In this document: positions 7,366 through 14,205 of the stretch, piece after piece
Numbering within the stretch: the stretch's first letter is position 1
How the letters are laid out: the number at the start of each line of letters is the position of its first letter
Assembly: GCA_903840825.1 (NCBI GenBank)
Contig: CAIMHL010000275.1
Location: 1-15,953 of the forward strand
From: an uncultured beta proteobacterium
GTDB lineage: Bacteria > Pseudomonadota > Gammaproteobacteria > Burkholderiales > Burkholderiaceae_C
Reading direction: 5' to 3'
Length of the DNA: 15,953 bases
Position numbers and translations under genes: made by a program
The notes under the pieces: model-generated
Seen by the model: the letters and a program-made list of their open reading frames with translations, nothing else
The model's database searches: none
Told to the model about the DNA's origin: nothing

Positions 7366-8492
7366 TTCAAATGACTTTCTGTTTTTTGGTTAGCAAGCGG
7401 CTCATCGAGTGGCACTGACAAGATGATGGAGGTTCCTTTTCCCTGTTCACTGCTGACATCCAACCAGCCACCGACGGACTTAGCTCTTTCATGGAGTCCT
7501 TTGAGACCAAAAGAGTGGGGCTTAGTCAGATCAACTGAGGCCAGTCCCGAGCCGTTGTCCCTGATTTCCAGGGTGAGGAATTGCCGGACATCCGAAATCT
7601 CAACAATTACCAGGTCACAGCGCGCGTGTTTGGCAATATTCGTGAGCGCTTCCTGCGCAGTACGGTAGGCGGCCAACAAAATATCTTTGGGCAAGGTGTC
7701 TTGGGCCGAGTCGGCTTGCAATGCAACTTTGATACCCGTTCTTTTGGTGAAATCTCTGACCAGCCACTGAACTGCTGCCGCCAAACCCTGGTCCAGGATG
7801 GCCGGACGCAAATTCATCATGATGCGTTGACTGGCATCCAGGGCATGTTGAACCATGTTGGAGGCTGCCTTGACATGATCGGCCATGTCACTGTTTTCGA
7901 TACGCCGCTCAACCCAGGCCAGATCAAATTTGGCCGCAGCCAAGGAGCCGCCAATATCATCGTGAATTTCCCGCGCTATTGCTGCACGCTCGTTCTCAAT
8001 GGTGAGTTGCAAATGCTCTGCAAAATCCGCCAGGCGTTTTTCGGACAGGCTCAGGTCATAGTCCGACTTTTCTTTGGCTTTGCGGATAGTGTGTAGTTCG
8101 ATGGCCCGTCGAATGGTTTTAGCTAACTTGGGCAATTCATCTTTGGCCAGGTAGTCACTCATGCCCATTTTGATGGCAGCGACCGCGGCAGGCTCACCAA
8201 TAGCACCCGAGAGCAGGATAAATGGAGGCGGGGAGGGCGCGTTTTGTAGGACTTCCCAGGCTTCCTGCGCCGTAAATCCAGGTAGGTGATAGTCTGCAAG
8301 AATGACGTCAAAGTCATCTTCCCGAACCATGCGCTGAAAGTCTTCCAGGGTTTCTACACGACAAACTTCACATTTCTCCCCCGCTTTGAGCAGAGCCCGC
8401 AGCGTTAGATCATGGTCCACAAGAGAGTCTTCCAAGTGGAGAATTTTCTTGATTTGTGTGGGCAAGTCTTTTTTCATGGTGATGTCTAACAT
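7362..8492 (-). CDS. Soluble REC-HisKA_3-HATPase histidine kinase
   Basis: Cytoplasmic signalling kinase of 376 aa with no membrane segment and no PAS/GAF/HAMP sensor domain. Residues about 14-130 are a receiver domain: acidic pair E21-D22, phosphoacceptor D67 (VILADYHLPG) and K117 (DYLAKDEL). A short coiled-coil (about 132-165) leads to the HisKA_3 dimerisation domain with the phosphorylatable H177 (AIAREIHDDIGGSLAAAKFD). The HATPase_c domain carries the N box (N285 in QEALTNIAKHA), D312 in RDNGSG and a C-terminal G box (FGLKGLHERAKSVGG). With a receiver at the front instead of a sensor, its input is probably phosphotransfer from another kinase or a binding partner (inference). ATG 8492 is used; ATG 8477 would drop five residues. 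It overlaps its cognate regulator by 4 nt and is divergent from cheA. Confidence 0.93.
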   Translation of the reverse strand: MLDITMKKDLPTQIKKILHLEDSLVDHDLTLRALLKAGEKCEVCRVETLEDFQRMVREDDFDVILADYHLPGFTAQEAWEVLQNAPSPPPFILLSGAIGEPAAVAAIKMGMSDYLAKDELPKLAKTIRRAIELHTIRKAKEKSDYDLSLSEKRLADFAEHLQLTIENERAAIAREIHDDIGGSLAAAKFDLAWVERRIENSDMADHVKAASNMVQHALDASQRIMMNLRPAILDQGLAAAVQWLVRDFTKRTGIKVALQADSAQDTLPKDILLAAYRTAQEALTNIAKHARCDLVIVEISDVRQFLTLEIRDNGSGLASVDLTKPHSFGLKGLHERAKSVGGWLDVSSEQGKGTSIILSVPLDEPLANQKTESHLK

Positions 8493-8497
8493 TGTCC

Positions 8498-8526
8498 ACG
8501 ATCCCTGGATCGTCCAAATTAATTTG
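8498..8526. promoter_or_regulatory. Two adjacent perfect palindromes upstream of the kinase gene
   Basis: A perfect inverted repeat with 7-bp arms and a 2-nt spacer (ACGATCC-CT-GGATCGT) occupies 8498-8513. One base later, a 12-nt perfect palindrome (CAAATTAATTTG) occupies 8515-8526. They lie just upstream of the kinase start (8492) in the region shared with cheA. Either could be an operator. In the kinase mRNA the first would also fold into a hairpin whose 3' arm and loop contain the AGGGA sequence, the best candidate ribosome site. What binds here is unknown. Confidence 0.45.
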
Positions 8527-8558
8527 TGCTGCTTGAAAAAGCCTGCAAACGTGGCGTT

Positions 8559-8586
8559 TTATCGCCTTTTGGACCGGTCTGCATTA
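8559..8586 (-). promoter_or_regulatory. Possible sigma-28 (FliA)-like promoter for the kinase-regulator pair
   Basis: Read on the minus strand, GGCGATAA at 8566-8559 matches the flagellar sigma-28 -10 consensus GCCGATAA in 7 of 8 positions. Upstream, TAATGCAG at 8586-8579 matches the -35 consensus TAAAGTTT only weakly (4 of 8), with a 12-nt gap instead of the usual 11. A start near 8552 would give a leader of about 60 nt containing the palindromes at 8498-8526. The -10 is attractive and the -35 is poor, so this is only a candidate. Confidence 0.28.
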
Positions 8587-8635
8587 CCTAGACTCATGTG
8601 CACCCTATAGTTGGGTAAACAGTCATTTGGAGTGA
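8584..8635 (+). promoter_or_regulatory. Candidate cheA promoter and ribosome site
   Basis: TATAGT at 8606-8611 matches the sigma-70 -10 box in 5 of 6 positions. With a 16-nt spacer the -35 would be TTACCT at 8584-8589, which is weak. The ribosome site is good: GGAG at 8629-8632, 6 nt before the cheA ATG. No sigma-28 or sigma-54 motif is seen on this strand. Confidence 0.3.
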
Positions 8636-8638
8636 ATC

Positions 8639-10678
8639 ATGGCGCAAGCGCATCAAGATACCAGTGTCTCAGGGGGGGACTTCGATCTGAGTCAGTTTTA
8701 TCAGATATTTTTTGAGGAGGCCAGAGAAAACCTCGATCTGATGGAAAAACTGTTGATCACGTTTAACCCTCATGTGATTGATGAAGAAGCTCTAAATGGT
8801 ATCTTTCGCTGCGCCCACTCGGTCAAAGGGGGCGCGGCCACCTTTGGTTTTTCTGATGTGGTGGCGTTAACGCATCAGATGGAGTCCCTGCTTGACCGTT
8901 TGCGTCGGCACGAAATTCCATTTGGCAGCACGATGGTTGAGGTCTTGCTGGAGTCTGCCGATATTTCCCGCGCATTTCTTGCCCGCCATGAAGGCGTGCT
9001 GGAGGGTGACTTGCCCGATGCGACCGACCTGATTCGACGGCTCGCAGCCATGACCGCGGGCCAGGTTCCCGAGCCCCGGGCGCCGCTCGTAATAGAGGTG
9101 CCAGATGAGGTGCCAGACTATGTATTGGTGACACCCCCGGCGTTGCCTGCCGCGGGGGGGCGGTCCTTGGTGCTGCATATTGGCCCTTTGGCGCGACTGT
9201 CTGACGCGGACGAGGTCGTTGCCTTGTTTCTTGACATCCCTGACTTGGGTCAGATTGCTGAGCTAACCCCTCCTGATGCTCAAACGCGCAGCTTTTCGGT
9301 GACAACGTCCTCCTCCAATGAGGATTTATTGGATTTGTTTTCGTTTCACGTTTCAAAAGAACACATCCAGATCACAGAATCCATCGCCCCTGAGCTTGTG
9401 GATTTCCCGGTTGTTAGCCCACAAAGCGCCGAGGTTTTTGATGTGGATGGGCGTGCGGCCGGCCAGACCAACAGCAAGGCGGCGGAGAAGCCCCAAAATC
9501 TCGCCCTCAACACCGAAGCGCAAACCCTCAGGGTGTCGATCAGCAAGGTCGATCAGCTCATCAACCTGGTGGGTGAGTTGGTGATTACCCAAGCCATGAT
9601 GGCTCAAAACAGCCGTTTACTCGCCCCGGAATTGCACCAGAAATTCCTGACTGGCTTGGCTGATCTGGAGCGAAATACCCGGGATTTGCAGGAGTCGGTC
9701 ATGTCGATTCGCATGATTCCGATGTCGGTGGTGTTTAGCCGCTTTCCCCGCATGCTGCGCGATTTGGCCATCAGGTTGGGCAAAAGTGTCGACTTTATTA
9801 CCCAAGGCGAAACCACCGAGTTGGACAAAGGTCTGGTTGAAAAAATCATTGACCCGCTGACGCATTTGGTGCGCAACAGTTGCGACCACGGCATTGAACT
9901 GCCCGCTGAGCGCTTGCGTGCGGGCAAGCCCGAAAAGGGAACGATTCGTTTGTCTGCCATGCATCAGGGCGGCTCCATCCTGATTGAGGTGCGGGACGAT
10001 GGGCGCGGCATGTCGCGCAAAAAAATTCTCGCCAAGGCCCGTGAAAACGGCTTGGACGTGTCGGACCAAATGCCTGACGCTGCCGTTTGGCAACTCATCT
10101 TTGCGCCGGGCTTTTCTACCTCTGAGGTGGTGACCGATGTGTCCGGGCGCGGAGTGGGCATGGATGTGGTCAAGCGCAATATCAGCGCCTTGAATGGCAC
10201 GGTTGAGATTGACTCGGTGGAAGGACACGGTCTTCGCATCTCGGTTCGGTTGCCACTGACGTTGGCCATCATGGATGGTATGTCGGTCTCTGTGGGCAAC
10301 GAGGTTTATATATTGCCCTTGTCGTCCGTGGTGGAGTCGTTCCAGGTGGATGACCGGATGGTCAACACCATCGGGCAAAGTGCGCAGTTGGTCAAGGTGC
10401 GCGACGCGTACATGCCCGTGGTTGATCTTGAGGCGCTTTTTCAAATCCCCCGCTTTGAATTGGGGGGCGACAGAAAAATCATGGTGGTGGTTGAGTCCAG
10501 CGGGAGTCGCGTGGCTTTGCTGGTCGATGAATTATTGGGCCAACAGCAGGTGGTGGTTAAAAACCTGGAGAGTAATTACCGAAAAGTAAACCATATCTCT
10601 GGGGCCACAATTTTGGGCGATGGCAAGGTGGCTTTGATATTGGATACCGGATCCCTCGTCAGGCGCTCACGCCATTAA
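8639..10678 (+). CDS. cheA: CheA, chemotaxis histidine kinase
   Basis: Receptor-coupled kinase that autophosphorylates on its Hpt domain and passes phosphate to CheY/CheB. The product is 679 aa. P1 (about 15-125) carries the phosphorylatable H60 (FRCAHSVKGGAATFGF). An Ala/Pro-rich linker follows. Residues about 175-245 form a short P2-like segment (LVLHIGPLARLSDADEVVAL to HIQITE) that looks reduced compared with classical response-regulator-binding P2. P3 dimerisation starts near 296 (RVSISKVDQLINLVGELVIT). P4 has the N box at about 407 (HLVRNSCDHGIELP), DDGRGMS and the G boxes GFSTSEV and VSGRGVGMDVVKRNI. P5, the CheW-like domain, runs from about 539 to the end. All kinase motifs are intact. 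Two G7 tracts (8672-8678, 9154-9160) lie in the N-terminal tail and linker. It is first in a cheA-cheW-cheB run. Confidence 0.95.
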   Translation: MAQAHQDTSVSGGDFDLSQFYQIFFEEARENLDLMEKLLITFNPHVIDEEALNGIFRCAHSVKGGAATFGFSDVVALTHQMESLLDRLRRHEIPFGSTMVEVLLESADISRAFLARHEGVLEGDLPDATDLIRRLAAMTAGQVPEPRAPLVIEVPDEVPDYVLVTPPALPAAGGRSLVLHIGPLARLSDADEVVALFLDIPDLGQIAELTPPDAQTRSFSVTTSSSNEDLLDLFSFHVSKEHIQITESIAPELVDFPVVSPQSAEVFDVDGRAAGQTNSKAAEKPQNLALNTEAQTLRVSISKVDQLINLVGELVITQAMMAQNSRLLAPELHQKFLTGLADLERNTRDLQESVMSIRMIPMSVVFSRFPRMLRDLAIRLGKSVDFITQGETTELDKGLVEKIIDPLTHLVRNSCDHGIELPAERLRAGKPEKGTIRLSAMHQGGSILIEVRDDGRGMSRKKILAKARENGLDVSDQMPDAAVWQLIFAPGFSTSEVVTDVSGRGVGMDVVKRNISALNGTVEIDSVEGHGLRISVRLPLTLAIMDGMSVSVGNEVYILPLSSVVESFQVDDRMVNTIGQSAQLVKVRDAYMPVVDLEALFQIPRFELGGDRKIMVVVESSGSRVALLVDELLGQQQVVVKNLESNYRKVNHISGATILGDGKVALILDTGSLVRRSRH

Positions 10679-10704
10679 TCGACGACTAAAGAAACACACA
10701 TCAA

Positions 10705-11238
10705 ATGAATTTAACCCCTGCCGCTGACAACCGCTTGCCCCTTGATCTCAAGGAATATTTGACCTTCAAGCTTGACAATGAAGAATACGGCATTGATATT
10801 CTTCTGGTTCAGGAAATTCGCGGCTACGAGCCGCCCACCCGCATCGCCCACGCCCCTGATTTCATCAAGGGGGTGATCAATTTGAGGGGCGTTATTGTGC
10901 CCGTGGTGGATATGCGGATCAAGTTCAATTGCTCGGCGGTGGTTTACGACCCCTCCACCGTGGTCGTCATCCTCAATATCGCTAAGCGCACCATTGGTAT
11001 TGTGGTGGACTCGGTGAGTGATGTGATAGAGCTGCCCTTGGGGGCCATCAAAGCCGCTCCGGAGTTTGACACCGTGATCAGGCACGAGGCCATCACGGGT
11101 CTGGTGTCGCTGGAGTCACGCATGCTGATCTTGCTGGACATGGCGCACCTGGTCATCTCGTTTGACCTGGGGGTGGAGGTCGAACCCCTGCTCGCCCTTC
11201 AACCGCCTGACGCTGCCCTGCTGTCTTTGCCCTACTGA
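10705..11238 (+). CDS. cheW: CheW, receptor-kinase coupling protein
   Basis: Adaptor that couples chemoreceptors to CheA in the array. The product is 177 aa, a single CheW domain with a short C-terminal tail (about 10 residues beyond the 167 of enterics). Diagnostic segments are visible: YLTFKLDNEEYGIDILLVQE, the loop PPTRIAHAPDFIKGVINLRG with the conserved NLRG, IVPVVDMRIKF, GIVVDSVSDVIEL and the last strand LILLDM. It starts 26 nt after cheA without a clear Shine-Dalgarno sequence and ends 11 nt before cheB. The tight spacing suggests cotranscription with both. CheV is excluded because there is no receiver domain. Confidence 0.95.
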   Translation: MNLTPAADNRLPLDLKEYLTFKLDNEEYGIDILLVQEIRGYEPPTRIAHAPDFIKGVINLRGVIVPVVDMRIKFNCSAVVYDPSTVVVILNIAKRTIGIVVDSVSDVIELPLGAIKAAPEFDTVIRHEAITGLVSLESRMLILLDMAHLVISFDLGVEVEPLLALQPPDAALLSLPY

Positions 11239-11249
11239 GGCGTACTCCA

Positions 11250-12314
11250 GTGAGTTTTGACTTGAAGAAGATCCGCGTGCTCGTGGTCGATGATTCGGCC
11301 TTGGTCCGTGGGTTGCTGGCGCAAATTATCAATCAGCAAGCCGACATGACGTGCATCGGTGCCGCCACCGACCCTTTGATGGCCAGAGAAATGATTCGCT
11401 CGCTCGACCCGGACGTGATCACCCTGGACATTGAGATGCCCCACATGGACGGTATCGAGTTTCTGGAGCGCCTGATGCGCTTGCGGCCCATGCCGGTGGT
11501 GATGGTGTCAACACTGACTGAGCGCGGTGCAGACGCTACCTTGCGGGCACTGGCGCTGGGCGCTGTTGACTTTGTTGCCAAGCCCCGCTTGGGCGGGCCT
11601 GATGGTTTAAATGGCTTGGCGGTCGAGATTGTGGAAAAAATAAGGGTGGCGGCCTCTGCCTTGGTCAAACGTACAGGCCCCGCCCCCTTGGTGACGGTGC
11701 CGCAGCGTCTGGGAAAAGTGCCTTTGGATCAGTTGATTTGTATGGGCGCCTCCACCGGAGGCACCGAGGCCATCAGGGAAATATTGACGCACTTGCCGGC
11801 AGACACGCCGGGCATGGTCATCACCATTCACATGCCGGCGGGCTTTACGGCGAGTTTTGCATCTCGACTCAATGGTCTTTGCCCCATGACAGTCAAGGAG
11901 GCGGTGGATGGCGAGCCTATTTTGCCGGGGCACGCCTACCTGGCACCGGGTGGGCGGCAGTTCAGGGTCGCACGAAAGGGCGGGGCGTATGTGGCCATCG
12001 TCGACGACGGCGCGCAGGTGAACTTGCACAAGCCTTCGGTGGCCGTGCTGTTCAACTCGGTCGCCAGCGAGGTCAAGGCCAACGCAATAGGTGTGATGCT
12101 TACCGGCATGGGCAGCGACGGCGCGCAGGCCATGCGCACCATGCGGGACGCTGGCAGTTACAACCTGGTGCAAGACGCGGCCAGTTGTGTGGTGTTTGGC
12201 ATGCCGAGGGAAGCCATTGCAAGAGGCGCGGCCGATGCTGTGCTGCCCCTGCAACAGATCGCACCGGCCTTGATTGCCCGTTTGCAGGGCCGCACCGTGC
12301 GCTTGCCCGCGTGA
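11250..12314 (+). CDS. cheB: CheB, protein-glutamate methylesterase/deamidase
   Basis: Adaptation enzyme that removes methyl groups from chemoreceptor glutamates (and deamidates glutamines) after activation by CheA. The product is 354 aa from a GTG start at 11250. The receiver domain (1-120) has D14-D15, phosphoacceptor D60 (ITLDIEMPHMDG), S87-T88 and K111. The C-terminal esterase domain has the full catalytic triad in family motifs: S168 (CMGASTGGTEAI), H194 (ITIHMPAGFT) and D290 (LTGMGSDGAQAM). HKPSVAVLFNSVA is also typical. The cognate methyltransferase cheR is not in the window. The gene converges on uup with a single base between the two stop codons and no terminator in between. Confidence 0.96.
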   Translation: MSFDLKKIRVLVVDDSALVRGLLAQIINQQADMTCIGAATDPLMAREMIRSLDPDVITLDIEMPHMDGIEFLERLMRLRPMPVVMVSTLTERGADATLRALALGAVDFVAKPRLGGPDGLNGLAVEIVEKIRVAASALVKRTGPAPLVTVPQRLGKVPLDQLICMGASTGGTEAIREILTHLPADTPGMVITIHMPAGFTASFASRLNGLCPMTVKEAVDGEPILPGHAYLAPGGRQFRVARKGGAYVAIVDDGAQVNLHKPSVAVLFNSVASEVKANAIGVMLTGMGSDGAQAMRTMRDAGSYNLVQDAASCVVFGMPREAIARGAADAVLPLQQIAPALIARLQGRTVRLPA

Positions 12315-12315
12315 C

Positions 12316-14205
12316 TTAACTGCCCGAGAGTTCTTCCCAGCGGCTCATGGCAGCCAGCATTTGTTCTTCAACCACTGCATCACGCGCATAAATTACCGTG
12401 GCGCGGGTGGGGTTGGTGGCGTAGAGGTTGGTGTCCGCCAACTCGGCGTGCAGTTGGGCTTGCTCTTGCTCCAGCGCGTCAATCGTGGCTTGCAAACTGT
12501 CTAGTTCGCGTTGGGCTTTGTTGCTTAGCTTTTGCACGCTGACGGTTTTGGCGGCATCGGCAGACTTATTGCTTTTATTACCTCTGGAGCCCGCCTGCTG
12601 TGCTGAACCAGCTACTGAATTGCTAGCGAGTTGAATCGCTTGGCTGCGTTTGGACTGGATGAGCCAGTCTTGCACGCCGCCTTCGTATTCGCGCCACAGG
12701 CCGTTGCCTTCGCAGGCAATGGTGCTGGTGACCACGTTGTCGAGGAAGGTGCGATCGTGGCTGACTAAAAACACCGTGCCTTCGTAGCTTTGCAGCAAGT
12801 CTTCCAGCAACTCCAGGGTTTCGATGTCCAAGTCATTGGTTGGCTCGTCAAGCACCAGCACATTGGCGGGGCGGGCAAACAAGCGCGCCAGCAACAAGCG
12901 GTTGCGCTCGCCACCCGAGAGCGAGCGCACGGGGGAGTTGGCGCGGGATGCCGAGAATAAAAAGTCGCCCAGGTAGCTCTTGACGTGCTTACGCTGGTTG
13001 CCAATCTCAATCCACTCGCTGCCGGGACTGATGAAGTCGACCAAGGTAGCATCCAGGTCCAGCGCGTTGCGCATTTGGTCAAAGTAGGCCACTTGCAAGT
13101 TGGCACCCTGGCGAATTTTGCCGCTGTCGGGGGTGAGCTCACCCAAAATGAGTTTCAAAAGCGTGGTTTTGCCCGCGCCGTTGGCACCCAGCAGGCCAAT
13201 TTTGTCGCCCCGCATGATGGCCGCAGTGAAGTCTTTGATGATGACCTTGTCGCCAAACGACAGGCTGGCGTCGGTCAATTCAGCGACCAGCTTGCCACCC
13301 AAGGCGCCCGAGGCCACGTCCATGCGCACATTGCCCACCGAGTCGCGGTGCGCTTTGCGGCTGGCGCGCAGGTTTTCTAGGCGCACGATGCGGCTTTGGC
13401 TGCGGGTGCGGCGGGCTTCCACGCCTTTTCTAATCCAAATCTCTTCTTGCGCCAGCAGCTTGTCGGCCTTGGCGCTGATCACGGCTTCTTGCGCCAACTG
13501 GTCTTCTTTCAGAATCAAATACTGCGCAAAGTTGCCGTCGTAAGAGCGGAACTTGCCCCGGTCGAGTTCCACAATGCGGGTGGCGACACGGTCCAAAAAC
13601 GAGCGGTCGTGGGTGATGGTGACGACGCTGCCTTTGAAAGCAATCAGCAGGTCTTCCAGCCATTCAATGGAGTCCAGATCCAGGTGGTTGGTCGGCTCAT
13701 CGAGCAGCAGCACATCGGGCTGGGCCACTAGCGCTTGGGCCAGGGCGACCCGTTTTTTGGTACCGCCGGAGAGCGTGCTGATGATGGCGTTTTCATCGAG
13801 GTGCAGGCGGTGCAGCGTCTCGGTCACGCGCTGCTCCCAGTTCCAGCCGTCTTGCGCTTCAATCGCGCTTTGCAGGGCGTCGAGGTCGCCAATGCCTTCG
13901 CAATATTGGTCAATCAGGGCTTTGATGCCACCAATGCCTTCGCTGGCCGCGGCAAAAACGGTGGCGTTGGGGTCGAGCACGGGTTCCTGCGCCACATACG
14001 CCAAGCGCAGGTTGTTCTGCAGTTGAAGTGTGCCGTCGTCGGCTTTTTCAAGCCCGCCCAGGATTTTTAAAAAAGAGGTTTTGCCGGTTCCGTTGCGGCC
14101 AATCACGCCCACGCGTTCGTTGGATTCAAGAGCAAAGTCGGTGTGATCAAGGAGAGCCACATGCCCAAAAGCGAGCTGGGCGTTCAAAAAGGTAATAAGT
14201 GCCAT
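12316..14205 (-). CDS. uup: Uup-type ABC-F ATPase
   Basis: Soluble tandem ATPase of the ABC-F family. Uup homologues bind DNA branches and ribosomes and limit transposon excision and tandem-repeat deletion. The product is 629 aa (E. coli Uup 635). ABC1 has GRNGTGKTS, the signature LSGGTKKRVALAQAL and Walker B VLLLDEPTNHLD. The inter-domain arm (about 240-300) is rich in Arg, Lys and Glu. ABC2 has GANGAGKTTLLKL, LSGGERNRLLLARL and VLVLDEPTNDLD. After a Ser/Ala/Gly/Lys-rich linker (about 520-560) comes a C-terminal coiled coil (LDSLQATIDALEQEQAQLHA), the Uup hallmark. ATG 14205 is preferred because MALITFLNAQLAFG aligns with the family start; a TTG at 14229 would add eight residues. No membrane domain is present, so it is not a transporter. 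Confidence 0.93.
   Translation of the reverse strand: MALITFLNAQLAFGHVALLDHTDFALESNERVGVIGRNGTGKTSFLKILGGLEKADDGTLQLQNNLRLAYVAQEPVLDPNATVFAAASEGIGGIKALIDQYCEGIGDLDALQSAIEAQDGWNWEQRVTETLHRLHLDENAIISTLSGGTKKRVALAQALVAQPDVLLLDEPTNHLDLDSIEWLEDLLIAFKGSVVTITHDRSFLDRVATRIVELDRGKFRSYDGNFAQYLILKEDQLAQEAVISAKADKLLAQEEIWIRKGVEARRTRSQSRIVRLENLRASRKAHRDSVGNVRMDVASGALGGKLVAELTDASLSFGDKVIIKDFTAAIMRGDKIGLLGANGAGKTTLLKLILGELTPDSGKIRQGANLQVAYFDQMRNALDLDATLVDFISPGSEWIEIGNQRKHVKSYLGDFLFSASRANSPVRSLSGGERNRLLLARLFARPANVLVLDEPTNDLDIETLELLEDLLQSYEGTVFLVSHDRTFLDNVVTSTIACEGNGLWREYEGGVQDWLIQSKRSQAIQLASNSVAGSAQQAGSRGNKSNKSADAAKTVSVQKLSNKAQRELDSLQATIDALEQEQAQLHAELADTNLYATNPTRATVIYARDAVVEEQMLAAMSRWEELSGS
12572..12627 (-). 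repeat. Short stem-plus-tail repeat, copy A, inside the uup linker
   Basis: On the uup coding strand GCTA and TAGC arms (12627-12624 and 12614-12611) flank 9 nt, and the second arm runs into TAGCTGGTTCAGCAC, then a GC-rich stretch ending GCTCCAGAGG. The 15-nt core matches copy B (downstream of purT) at 13 of 15 positions in the same orientation, and both cores are preceded by a GCTA arm. The layout resembles a small dispersed repeat I recall from Comamonadaceae genomes (TAGCTGCTTGCGC followed by GCTAGAGG); that link is from memory. It encodes linker residues about 526-544 in frame. Confidence 0.5.

Noticed and set aside
9617..10444. Long open frame (275 codons) on the minus strand opposite cheA.
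   Set aside because: The translation is His/Gln/Arg/Asn-rich with no recognisable domain, typical of the shadow of a GC-biased gene. The plus strand encodes an intact CheA.
11607..12254. Long open frame (215 codons) on the minus strand opposite cheB.
   Set aside because: Composition is typical of an antisense shadow and the CheB frame carries all catalytic motifs.
11738..12319. Plus-strand open frame of 193 codons inside cheB.
   Set aside because: Gly/Arg-rich out-of-frame translation of cheB, without motifs of its own.
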